Part shown: piece by piece, positions 1 to 6,303 of the stretch | How positions within the stretch are numbered: position 1 is the first letter of the stretch | How the letters are laid out: each line of letters begins with the position of its first letter | Origin: JBKPNX01 sp046732855 | GTDB taxonomy: Bacteria > Pseudomonadota > Alphaproteobacteria > Geminicoccales > Geminicoccaceae | Direction: 5' to 3' | DNA length: 10,878 nucleotides | NCBI GenBank assembly: GCA_046732855.1 | Contig: JBKPNX010000091.1 | Span: 1 to 10,878 of the forward strand | Notes under the pieces: model-generated | Told to the model about the DNA's origin: nothing | The model's input: only the letters and a program-made list of their open reading frames with translations | Databases searched by the model: none | Program-made: the position numbers and the translations under genes

Positions 1-342
1 GCCGGCGACGGCAACCTGCATCCCTTGATCCTGTACGACGCGAACCAGCCCGGGCAGCTCGAGCGCACCGAGGAATTCGGCGCCGAGATCCTGAAGCTGT
101 GCGTCGAGGTCGGCGGCGTGCTCACCGGCGAGCATGGCGTCGGCGTCGAGAAGCGCGACCTGATGCCGGTGATGTTTAACGAGGACGATCTGAACCAGCA
201 GCAGCGCGTGAAATGCGCGTTCGACCCGGCCCAGATCCTCAACCCCGGCAAGGTGTTCCCCAAGCTGCACCGCTGCGCCGAGCTCGGCCGCCTGCACGTG
301 CATCGCGGCCAGGTCCGCTTCCCCGACCTGCCACGGTTTTGA
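1..342 (+). CDS. glcD: Glycolate oxidase FAD-binding subunit GlcD, C-terminal part (5' end outside window)
   Basis: The reading frame is open from base 1 and ends at TGA 340-342, giving the last 113 residues. The segment shows hallmarks of the C-terminal domain of FAD-linked oxidases: GDGNLHP at the very start, EHGVGVEKR, then the AFDPAQILNPGKVFP signature. The tail, LHRCAELGRLHVH ending in FPDLPRF, is typical of alphaproteobacterial GlcD rather than D-lactate dehydrogenases. In known systems GlcD works with GlcE and GlcF to oxidise glycolate to glyoxylate. Here the usual downstream glcE is absent and a recombinase remnant follows about 70 bp after the stop. A second copy of the last 228 bp lies at 1366-1617. 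The gene is cut by the window edge, so I cannot judge whether its 5' part is intact. Confidence 0.86.
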   Translation, partial: AGDGNLHPLILYDANQPGQLERTEEFGAEILKLCVEVGGVLTGEHGVGVEKRDLMPVMFNEDDLNQQQRVKCAFDPAQILNPGKVFPKLHRCAELGRLHVHRGQVRFPDLPRF

Positions 343-411
343 CCCGGCCCTCGCCGCTTTTAGTCGAACATCCTGGCACCTTGTCCTTCTCTTGCCGATG
401 TCCGGGTTTGG

Positions 412-705
412 GTGCCTCAGCGTAGGCTTCCCGCTGCTCTCGCCCTGAACCAGCACGGCGGCTTGGAGCTGGATGCGAAGGGGCTCAGCGTTCGCAAGAT
501 AGCCAAGGCGTTGAACGCGCTCGGCATCGCCTCGGTCAGAAATCGGCCATGGTCGGCCTCAAGTGTTCATTCGCTACTTACTCGCTATCGTGACATGCGG
601 CCGGTGGACCTGAGGGCGATCGCAAAAGAAGTAGCAGACCTGAGGGTGAACGCAGAGGAAGAATGGCAAAAGAAGGCGCGAGTCAGGACCCAACGGACGG
701 CCTAA
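412..705 (+). pseudogene. Serine-recombinase tail remnant (resolvase/recombinase family)
   Basis: This 97-codon open frame has GTG as its nominal first codon, with no convincing Shine-Dalgarno sequence. Its middle, GLSVRKIAKALNALGIAS then NRPWSASSVHSLLTRYRD, resembles the segment after the catalytic domain in large serine recombinases and resolvase-like proteins (pattern: repeated I-A-x-x-LN-x-x-GI, then RGGxWSAxxVxxLL). The N-terminal catalytic domain with its serine is not present anywhere upstream, since glcD ends at 342. A second similar heptad, LRAIAKEVADL, follows near the C terminus. I therefore read it as a 5'-truncated remnant of a mobile-element recombinase. It could instead be a small DNA-binding protein built on the same helix-turn-helix. 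Its position between the two glcD 3' ends makes the mobile-element origin more attractive. Confidence 0.5.
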
Positions 706-723
706 AACCAGAGCCCCCTCTCG

Positions 724-752
724 TTGTGAGCTCGCGCCGTCAGCGGTAGCAT
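724..752 (+). promoter_or_regulatory. Possible sigma70-type promoter upstream of the first DUF29 gene
   Basis: TTGTGA (724-729) and TAGCAT (747-752) are separated by 17 bases, each matching four of six consensus positions. The motif GGTAGCATC also occurs upstream of the second DUF29 gene on the other strand (3455-3447, as GTAGCATC preceded by TG). It is a weak prediction from pattern alone in GC-rich DNA. Confidence 0.22.
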
Positions 753-847
753 CGCTCTAAGCGCTTTTCCCTACGCGTCAGACGATGGCACCCGATCGGC
801 TCGATTCTCGATTGTCGTCACCGGAAATCGGAGCTTATCCTTTTCGC

Positions 848-1327
848 ATGAGCATGCGCCCCGCAGACGACCTGTACGAGCACGATTTTCTCGCCTGGAC
901 GCAGCTTCAGGCGCGGGAGCTTCGGCGCTTCGCTCGCATGCGCCCCAACCTGCCACTCGACCTCAAGCACCTCGCCGAGGAGATTGCCGATCTGGGCAAG
1001 GAACAACGCAACGCGCTCCGGAGCTGGACGGTGCGGATCATCGAGCACCTGCTGCTCCTCGAGCACTCGCCGGCCGAAGCGCCCCGGCGCGGCTGGATCG
1101 ACGAGATCGTCGGCTTCCGCGACGAGATCGAAGCGCGCCTCACCCCGACGCTCCGGCGCGACCTTGCTCGCCAACTGCCGCTTCTCTACGCCCGTGCCCG
1201 GCGCCGCCTCGCTCGCAAGCTCGAGCTCTACGGCGAGGCCGACGAAGTTCCGCCCCTGCCCGAGCGTCCCGCCTACAGCTTGGAGCAGGTGCTCGGCGAC
1301 TGGTGGCCTGGGCGGCAGGGGGGATGA
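848..1327 (+). CDS. DUF29 family protein
   Basis: The product is 159 aa from ATG 848. DUF29 proteins are about 140-160 aa, mostly helical and of unknown function; they are common in cyanobacteria and some alphaproteobacteria and often occur in many copies. Family features visible here are DDLYEHDFLAWTQLQARELR near the N terminus, the acidic LKHLAEEIADLG segment, the central IIEHLLLLEHSP, the RRDLARQLPLLYARARR segment, and the C-terminal YSLEQVLGDWWP. The frame stays open upstream to an ATG at 785 (180 aa), but the extra residues do not look like the family. The only Shine-Dalgarno-like GGAG (830-833) is 14 bases from 848, so the start is uncertain. It lies between the recombinase remnant and the duplicated glcD end. 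A frameshifted paralogue is at 2958-3417 on the minus strand. Confidence 0.8.
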   Translation: MSMRPADDLYEHDFLAWTQLQARELRRFARMRPNLPLDLKHLAEEIADLGKEQRNALRSWTVRIIEHLLLLEHSPAEAPRRGWIDEIVGFRDEIEARLTPTLRRDLARQLPLLYARARRRLARKLELYGEADEVPPLPERPAYSLEQVLGDWWPGRQGG

Positions 1328-1365
1328 GCCGCGCCGGCTGGCGGCAGTTATCGCTAAGGCCCGGA

Positions 1366-1658
1366 GCGGCGTGCTCACCGGCGAGCACGGCGTCGGCGTC
1401 GGCGTCGGCGTCGACGTCGACGTCGAGAAGCGCGATCTGATGCCGGTGATGTTCAACGAGGACGACCTGAACCAGCAGCAGCGCGTGAAATGCGCGTTCG
1501 ACCCGGCCCAGATCCTCAACCCCGGCAAGGTGTTCTCCAAGCTGCACCGCTGCGCCGAGCTCGGCCGCCCGCACGTGCATCGCGGCGAGGCCCGCTTCCC
1601 CGACCTGCCGCGGTTTTTAGGCTCAGGCTGCGATCAGCGAGTCAGGCAACAGGACTAA
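1366..1658 (+). pseudogene. Duplicated 3' end of glcD (fragment)
   Basis: Bases 1366-1617 align with 113-340 of the resident glcD with nine substitutions over 228 aligned bases (about 96% identity) plus one 24-bp insertion. The reading frame is preserved: GVLTGEHGV, EKRDLMPVMFNEDDLNQ, AFDPAQILNPGKVF and FPDLPRF can all be read, then an unrelated tail to TAA 1656-1658. Five of the nine changes are synonymous; the replacements are P to S, L to P, Q to E and V to A, all in the last third. There is no start codon or N-terminal domain, so it cannot encode a functional oxidase. Similarity starts abruptly at GCGGCGTGCTCACC and stops at the T-run just past the last glcD codons. It may be a displaced original end or an imported end; the sequence alone does not say which. 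Confidence 0.87.
1389..1424 (+). repeat. Hexanucleotide repeat (GGCGTC)x4 (GACGTC)x2
   Basis: Four GGCGTC units (1389-1412) are followed by two GACGTC units (1413-1424). The resident glcD has only two GGCGTC units at the same place (136-147). The expansion adds 24 bp, an in-frame string of alternating Val-Gly and Val-Asp after EHGVG. It looks like replication slippage in a sequence no longer under coding constraint. Confidence 0.95.
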
Positions 1659-2024
1659 AAGATCGCGATCGCCATAAAAGGATCGAGCTCGAGCAGGTCG
1701 CGGTCGCCGGTGATGACGAGATCGGCCCGTTCACGGCGACCTCCAGGAACTCGTCGTCCCGGCCGGCGCACACTGTGCGCAATCGCAACCATCTCGGCGA
1801 TGCGCCCCGGGTAGGTGAATGAACGCCTGCCCGTCGGCAACGGATGGGTACGGATCGGAGTTTGCCCGACCCCGGACGGTGGCCAGCTCCTCCGTCGTCG
1901 CCGCTTGGACCAGGAGCCGAGCGACTTCCACCGCTTTTCCCGACGGCCCGGCCTGGCACCGATGCCGACAACAGCAGACGGCTGATCAGCGCGTTGGGGT
2001 CGACGACGATGCTCCAGGAGTCAC
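1655..2024 (-). pseudogene. PIN-domain toxin-like protein, broken by several frameshifts
   Basis: Reading the minus strand across three frames gives a nearly complete PIN domain of the putative toxin type. In order: SIVVDPNALISRLLLSASVP (about 2010-1950), then AVEVARLLVQAATTEELATV and SVADGQAFIHLPG (about 1940-1805), then GRIAEMVAIAHSVR (about 1808-1765), then GRDDEFLEVAVNG (about 1758-1720), then ADLVITGDRDLLELDPFMAI to the stop at 1655. The acidic residues expected of a PIN nuclease can be found (D of VVDPN, E of TTEEL, D of RDDEF, D of TGDRD), but at least four frame changes separate them. DPN replaces the usual DTN. A GTGA overlap with the stop of the upstream dehydrogenase gene (GTG 2024-2022) may be the old start. 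It is surely non-functional unless the base calls are wrong. No antitoxin partner is visible. Confidence 0.77.
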
Positions 2025-2926
2025 TCCGCGGCCTCCTCGGGCGCGATCCGCGCGCCGGCATCCCGCTCGATTAGGGCGACGATCCTGGTGATGTCGGCAT
2101 CGGCGCCGAGCTCGGCGAGCGCCCGCCGCCACCGCACATGGACCGCGGCGGCGACCGGCATCGGCACGCCCAGCGCCTCGGCCGCGGCGGCGCACAAACC
2201 CAGGTCCTTGGTCAAGAGACCGGTCGTGAAGCCGGCGGCGTACCTGCCGGTCAGGATCTGGCGCGGAAACTTGTCCTCGCTCGCGGTATTGCGGCCCGTG
2301 CTCGCGTTGATCACCTCGAGCATGATCCTCGGATCGAGGCCGCCCTTGACCCCGAGCGCCACGGCCTCGGCGGTCGCGGCGATCGCGGTGCCCGAAAGGA
2401 AGTTGTTGGCGAGCTTCATCAACTGGCCGAGGCCAGGGCGCTCGCCGACGTGGAACACGCGGCCGAACACCTCGAGCAGCGGCCGCACGCGCTCGAGCTC
2501 GGGCCCGGCGCCAGCGACCATCACCGCGAGCGTGCCGGCGACCGCGCCGCGCACCCCGCCTGAGACCGGCGCATCCAGGGTCGCGATGCCGCGCCCGGCG
2601 AGCGCCGCGGCGACCTCGGCCGCGACCGCCTGCCCGGTGGTCGAGAGATCGACGTAGGTGCGGATCGCGCCGCCACGGATCAGGCCTTCCGGCCCGAGCG
2701 CCACCGCGCGCACCACTTCCGGCGTCGGCAGGCTGACGAGCACGATCTCGGCCCGGTCCGCAACCGCGGCCGGCGATCCGGCGGCCGCGACGCCCTCTCC
2801 GGTCAGGGCCTCGACCGCTTCCGCGCGCACGTCGTGCACGACCAGGCCATACCCGGCCGCGCGCAGCCGCTTGGTCAGCGGCCCGCCCATCTGGCCCAGC
2901 CCGACGAAACCGATCGGCGCGGTCAT
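2021..2926 (-). CDS. NAD(P)-dependent oxidoreductase, 3-hydroxyisobutyrate dehydrogenase family
   Basis: The product is 301 aa, the usual length for beta-hydroxyacid dehydrogenases. These enzymes reversibly oxidise small 3-hydroxyacids (3-hydroxyisobutyrate, tartronate semialdehyde and similar) with NAD(P). Visible motifs are the N-terminal Rossmann signature IGFVGLGQMGGPL (residues 5-17), the substrate-binding DAPVSGG (118-124), and the catalytic GLGQLMKLANNFL segment with Lys171 and Asn175. The all-alpha C-terminal domain follows. The exact substrate cannot be fixed from sequence; tartronate semialdehyde reductase would fit the glycolate theme but is only one option. ATG 2926 gives the standard family start, although the GAAGG just before it leaves almost no spacer. 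It lies 31 bp downstream of the frameshifted DUF29 gene on the same strand and overlaps the start of the PIN pseudogene. Confidence 0.9.
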   Translation of the reverse strand: MTAPIGFVGLGQMGGPLTKRLRAAGYGLVVHDVRAEAVEALTGEGVAAAGSPAAVADRAEIVLVSLPTPEVVRAVALGPEGLIRGGAIRTYVDLSTTGQAVAAEVAAALAGRGIATLDAPVSGGVRGAVAGTLAVMVAGAGPELERVRPLLEVFGRVFHVGERPGLGQLMKLANNFLSGTAIAATAEAVALGVKGGLDPRIMLEVINASTGRNTASEDKFPRQILTGRYAAGFTTGLLTKDLGLCAAAAEALGVPMPVAAAVHVRWRRALAELGADADITRIVALIERDAGARIAPEEAAE

Positions 2927-2957
2927 CCTTCGATTGCCGCTGCGGGCGAGGACCGAG

Positions 2958-3417
2958 TCACGGCAGCCAATCGCCGGTGACCTGCTCTAGCGTGTAGGGG
3001 CAGGTCGTCGGCAGCGCGTCGGCGGCGCCCTGCTCGCCGTGGTCGCGCAGCGAGCCCTCGGCGTCAGCGCGCGCGGGCGTAAAGTTCGGGCAGGCGATCG
3101 GCAAGGTGGCGCTGCAGGCTCGGCGTGGGGTCGTTCAGAAGACGCGTGCGCTGCGTCCGTATGATCTCGCGCCATACCAAACGCGGGTTCTGGGCCGGCG
3201 AGTGCTGTAGCTCGAGCAGATGCGCCATGACCGTCGTGGCGCGGCTCCGGACTCCGCTCTTCAACGATCCGGCCAGGTCTTCGACCTCCTCGATCAGGTG
3301 CTCCAGGTCGAGCGCGTCGAACCGTCCGGCGCGTAGCAGGCCCGCTTGGTCATATGCCCAGGCGTATGGGTCAGTGTCGTAGATGTTCTTTGCGGTCGGC
3401 TTGACCCGAGTAGCCAC
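2958..3417 (-). pseudogene. DUF29 family protein with a frameshift in a GC run
   Basis: A GTG start at 3417 has a good GGAG Shine-Dalgarno with a 6-base spacer. The first frame reads NIYDTDPYAWAYDQAGLLR, then LDLEHLIEEVEDL, then MAHLLELQHSP, then LADRLPELYARAR and hits TGA at 3066-3064. The missing C terminus continues in another frame: GSLRDHGEQGAADALP, then CPYTLEQVTGDWLP, ending at TGA 2960-2958. The two halves meet in an alternating GC tract (3067-3075). Restoring one GC dinucleotide would give a continuous 153-residue DUF29 protein, the normal family length. The truncated product would be 117 aa. The cause could be slippage, a genuine mutation or a base-calling error. Its paralogue at 848-1327 is intact. 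The synthetase gene lies about 110 bp upstream and the dehydrogenase 31 bp downstream, all on the same strand. Confidence 0.82.
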
Positions 3418-3437
3418 GACGGTCTCCTGAGAGGCGC

Positions 3438-3454
3438 AGCATCGTGAGATGCTA
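3438..3454 (-). promoter_or_regulatory. Inverted repeat and possible -10 element upstream of the second DUF29 gene
   Basis: AGCATC (3438-3443) and GATGCT (3448-3453) form a perfect 6-bp inverted repeat with a GTGA spacer, 20 bp upstream of the GTG start. Read on the minus strand it includes TGGTAGCAT, which resembles an extended -10 (TGnTAnnAT). No good -35 is visible. The same TAGCATC string is found upstream of the other DUF29 gene. This could be a promoter/operator or chance. Confidence 0.25.
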
Positions 3455-3529
3455 CCACCGCTCGGGCGCTTCCTGAAGGTGTTCTCACAGACAAGGAACG
3501 GAGCAGAAGGTGGACGCCGCTCCCGAGCC

Positions 3530-5176
3530 TTACAGCGCCTTGGCGCGCTCGCGCAGCACGGTCTTCTGCACCTTGCCGGTCGAGGTTTTGGGCAGTTCCG
3601 TGAATACCACGGTCCGCGGGCACTTGAAGTGGGCGAGGATCGCGCGGCAGTGGTCGATCAGGTCGCGCTCGGTCGCGGCGGCGCCGTCCTTCAGCGTGAC
3701 GAACGCGCACGGGCTCTCGCCCCACTTGGCGTCGGGCCGCGCGACCACGGCGGCCTCGAGCACGGCGGGGTGGCGGTAGAGCGCGCCCTCGACCTCGATC
3801 GAGGAGATGTTCTCGCCGCCCGAGATGATGATGTCCTTGGCGCGGTCCTTGATCTCGATGTAGCCGTCCTCGTGCATCACGCCGAGATCGCCGGTATGGA
3901 ACCAGCCGCCCTCGAACGCGGCTGCGGTCGCCTCGGCGTCCTTGAGATAGCCCTTCATCACGTCGTGGCCGCGCATCATGATCTCGCCGATGGTCTGGCC
4001 GTCGCGCGGCACCGGCGTCATCGTGGCGGGGTCCATCACCTCGAGGCCCTCGAGCACCGGGTAGCGCACGCCCTGGCGGGCCTGCAGGCGCGCCCGCTGG
4101 TCCATCGGCAACGCATCCCACGCCTCCTGCCAGGCGCATACCGTGGCCGGCCCGTACACCTCAGTCAGACCATAGGCGTGCGTGATCCGGACGCCGAGCT
4201 CGGCCATGCGCTGCAGCACCGCGGCCGGCGGCGCCGCCGCCGCGGTCATCATGTTGACCTCCTGGTCGAAATCGCGCCGCTCCGCGGCCGTCGCGTTGAT
4301 CAGCATGCCCATGATCACAGGCGCGCCGCACAGGTGCGTCACCTGGTGCTCGGCGAGCGCGGCGTAGATCGCGGCCGGCTCGACCCGGCGCAGGCACACC
4401 TGGGTGCCCGCCTGCAAGGTCACCGCCCACGGGAAACACCAGCCGTTGCAGTGGAACATCGGCAGCGTCCACAGATAGGTCGGGTGCAGGCCCATGTTCC
4501 AGACCAGGATGTCGCCGATCGCGTTCAGATACGCGCCGCGGTGGTGGGTGACCACGCCTTTGGGCCGGCCCGTGGTCCCTGAGGTGTAGCCGAGCGCGAT
4601 CGCCTGCCACTCGTCGGCGGGATACATCGGCTCGAACTCGGGATCGCCCTCGGCCAGGAGCTCGTCGTAGGTTAGCTCGCCGAGGCGCGCGCCCGGCACG
4701 TCGAATACCGGGTCGACCACGTCGATCACGAGCGGCTTGCGCTTGGTCTGCGCGAGCGCGGCTTTGATCACGTCGGAATATTCGGGGTCGGTCAGCAGCA
4801 CCTTGGCCTCGCCGTGATCCAGTATGTAGCCGATCGTGTCGGCCTCGAGGCGCACGTTCAGCGCGTTGATCACCGCGCCGGCGGCCGGGATGCCGAAGTG
4901 GGCGTCGAGCATCGCCGGCACGTTCGGCAGCATCGTCGCGACCGTGTCGCCGGGCCGCACGCCATGGCGCTCGAGCGCCGAGGCGAGACGGCGGCTGCGC
5001 GCGCGCAGCTCAGCGTAATCGGCGCGCCACGACCCGTGGATCACCGCGGTACGGTCGGGGAACACGTCGGCGGTGCGCTCGAGGAAGCTGAGCGGCGTGA
5101 GCGGCGCGTAATTCGCCGCGTTCCGGTCCAGCCCCTGCTGGTACGGGCTGCTCCTTGGATGCTCGGCGAACCTCAC
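3530..5176 (-). CDS. AMP-forming acyl-CoA synthetase (fatty-acid/short-chain acyl ligase type)
   Basis: The protein is 548 aa and belongs to the ANL adenylating superfamily: it activates a carboxylic acid with ATP to an acyl-AMP, then transfers the acyl group to CoA. From the GTG start, motifs run in order: P-loop YTSGTTGRPKGV (about 197-208), MFHCNGWCFPW (about 240-250), YGLTEVYGPATVC (about 335-347), GWFHTGDLG (about 424-432), the hinge DRAKDIIISGGENISS (about 444-459), and the C-terminal LPKTSTGK with the catalytic lysine (about 528-535). The architecture and the GPATVCAWQ motif resemble the AlkK/DmdB-like group that acts on medium- or short-chain acids; the substrate is unknown. An in-frame TTG at 5185 is possible, but GTG 5176 has GGAG (5189-5186) at a 9-base spacing and is preferred. 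It looks complete and functional and heads the minus-strand gene series. Confidence 0.94.
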   Translation of the reverse strand: MRFAEHPRSSPYQQGLDRNAANYAPLTPLSFLERTADVFPDRTAVIHGSWRADYAELRARSRRLASALERHGVRPGDTVATMLPNVPAMLDAHFGIPAAGAVINALNVRLEADTIGYILDHGEAKVLLTDPEYSDVIKAALAQTKRKPLVIDVVDPVFDVPGARLGELTYDELLAEGDPEFEPMYPADEWQAIALGYTSGTTGRPKGVVTHHRGAYLNAIGDILVWNMGLHPTYLWTLPMFHCNGWCFPWAVTLQAGTQVCLRRVEPAAIYAALAEHQVTHLCGAPVIMGMLINATAAERRDFDQEVNMMTAAAAPPAAVLQRMAELGVRITHAYGLTEVYGPATVCAWQEAWDALPMDQRARLQARQGVRYPVLEGLEVMDPATMTPVPRDGQTIGEIMMRGHDVMKGYLKDAEATAAAFEGGWFHTGDLGVMHEDGYIEIKDRAKDIIISGGENISSIEVEGALYRHPAVLEAAVVARPDAKWGESPCAFVTLKDGAAATERDLIDHCRAILAHFKCPRTVVFTELPKTSTGKVQKTVLRERAKAL

Positions 5177-5440
5177 GAGGCACAACTCCAGTGACGGTGA
5201 CCTTGGCGCTGGCGCAAGACGAGCGCCCCGCTGAGCTTAGCACCGGTGACAGCTGTCGCCAGCCCGGATGCGGGTGAGCCCCAAGTCAAAGCCTCGGCTG
5301 GCGATCATCCTCATCTCCCGATCAATCACCATCCTGGTTCGGCCCCTTTGAGTTCCGACCTCCTTGAGGTCCCGCCAAAAACAGTGTCCCGCTTCGGAGA
5401 AGGAGAATGACCCCCGATCCGGACCCTCGGATAGCGTCCT
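5177..5440. other. Spacer between vapC and the acyl-CoA synthetase gene; unexplained short repeats
   Basis: No gene is supported here. It holds a 10-bp palindrome GACAGCTGTC (5248-5257), an inverted repeat GACCTC-CTT-GAGGTC (5357-5371) and two direct GTCCCGC copies 17 bp apart (5369-5375, 5386-5392). The cluster at 5340-5440 looks like the edge of an insertion element, but I do not recognise a family and see no transposase. Short open frames on the minus strand here have no recognisable domain. Confidence 0.4.
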
Positions 5441-5848
5441 TCATTGGACCTGACGCAGCCAGTTCTCCTGAGCCAAATTGTCGATCCTGGCAAACTCGCG
5501 CTGGTTGTCGGTGACCATGGCGCAGCCAAGGACGATCGCCTGAGCAGCGATGAGCAGATCGTTGGCGCCGATCGGCGCCCCGATCCGCTCGAGCCGAGCG
5601 CGGAGCATGCCATACACCACGTCGGCTGGCGCCTCGAAGGGCAGAACCGCGAGGACGCCGAGCACGGTTTCGAGCTGGGCCGAGAGGCGTCGGGACCTTT
5701 TCTTTGCGGCTCCGTAGCGGAGCTCCGCTGCGACGATGATGCTTGTGCACACCTGCGTCTCACCGACCTCGCGGATACGCTGTGCCACGCGGCCCCCCGG
5801 GTCACGCACGAGGTCCGACACCGTGTTCGTATCGAGCAGGTACCGCAT
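5441..5848 (-). CDS. vapC: VapC-type PIN-domain ribonuclease toxin
   Basis: The product is 135 aa, normal for VapC toxins, which are Mg-dependent RNases that inhibit growth when freed from their antitoxin. It begins YLLDTNTVSDLVR with the first acidic residue Asp6. SIIVAAELRYGAAKK holds Glu42, IGANDLLIAAQAI holds Asp97 and MVTDNQREF holds Asp114, so the four-acid PIN active site is complete. TNTVSDL and AAELRYGA are typical of the VapC group paired with MazE/AbrB-like VapB. The ATG overlaps the vapB stop by one base (TGATG), which implies translational coupling. This copy is intact, unlike the PIN pseudogene at 1655-2024. The RNA target cannot be predicted. Confidence 0.93.
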   Translation of the reverse strand: MRYLLDTNTVSDLVRDPGGRVAQRIREVGETQVCTSIIVAAELRYGAAKKRSRRLSAQLETVLGVLAVLPFEAPADVVYGMLRARLERIGAPIGANDLLIAAQAIVLGCAMVTDNQREFARIDNLAQENWLRQVQ

Positions 5849-6087
5849 CAGAGCTCGACGGGATCGAGGTCCAGCTCGGGAATTGGAGGAAACTCCTCGT
5901 CGAGAGGCTTCAGGGTCGCCAGCACGGCAAGCAACGACTTCGGCGGGGTCGGTTCGAGGACCAGCCGGTCTCCTTCCTTGCGCATGATGGCGTCCTTACC
6001 GGGCAGCTCAAACTCGCGAGGAATCCGTACCGCTTGGTTGCGACCGTTCCTGAAGAGCTTGACGTGGCGCTCAAGGGACACCTGCAT
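5848..6087 (-). CDS. vapB: VapB antitoxin (AbrB/MazE-like swapped-hairpin fold)
   Basis: The product is 79 aa. The N-terminal half, HVKLFRNGRNQAVRIPREFELPG, is the classic VapB DNA-binding swapped-hairpin signature; the acidic, proline-rich C-terminal half (LDEEFPPIPELDLDPVEL) is the expected toxin-wrapping tail. VapB neutralises VapC and, with it, represses its own promoter. ATG 6087 is preceded directly by GGAG with no spacer. An in-frame GTG at 6081 has that same GGAG (6091-6088) at a 6-base spacing, so the true product may be 77 aa; both starts keep the DNA-binding domain. The stop shares a base with the vapC start. Two palindromes and a TTGACA element lie just upstream. Confidence 0.9.
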   Translation of the reverse strand: MQVSLERHVKLFRNGRNQAVRIPREFELPGKDAIMRKEGDRLVLEPTPPKSLLAVLATLKPLDEEFPPIPELDLDPVEL

Positions 6088-6095
6088 CTCCGGTT

Positions 6096-6146
6096 GGCAT
6101 ATGCCTCAGCAGATGCTGAATGCGCCCACCTGCCCGCCTTTGTCAA
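6096..6146 (-). promoter_or_regulatory. Likely vapBC promoter with palindromic operator
   Basis: Two adjacent palindromes sit 5 bp before the Shine-Dalgarno: GGCATATGCC (6096-6105) and TCAGCA-GA-TGCTGA (6106-6119). Upstream on the minus strand is a perfect TTGACA -35 (6146-6141). With 17-18 bp spacing the -10 would fall at 6123-6117 (GCATTC or CATTCA, a poor match), overlapping the second palindrome. VapBC complexes are known to bind inverted repeats over their promoter, so these are plausible operator halves. The -10 is weak. Confidence 0.5.
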
Positions 6147-6303
6147 GCGAAGAGCGTGTTCTCGCGGTCAGCGGCTCGTATGCGCGCGCCTTTCTCGCTC
6201 GCTAAATGAGCTGCCGAGCACGATGGATATCGGTCGAGGGGGACGCCCGGAATCGAGATGTTTCATCCACCCCGTGGTCACGGCAGCGGGTGCGCGGTGC
6301 CGA

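Noticed and set aside
3449..4582. Long plus-strand open frame (377 codons) across the acyl-CoA synthetase
   Set aside because: It is antisense to a gene with all superfamily motifs, is rich in His/Arg/Gly as expected of a shadow frame, and has no recognisable domain.
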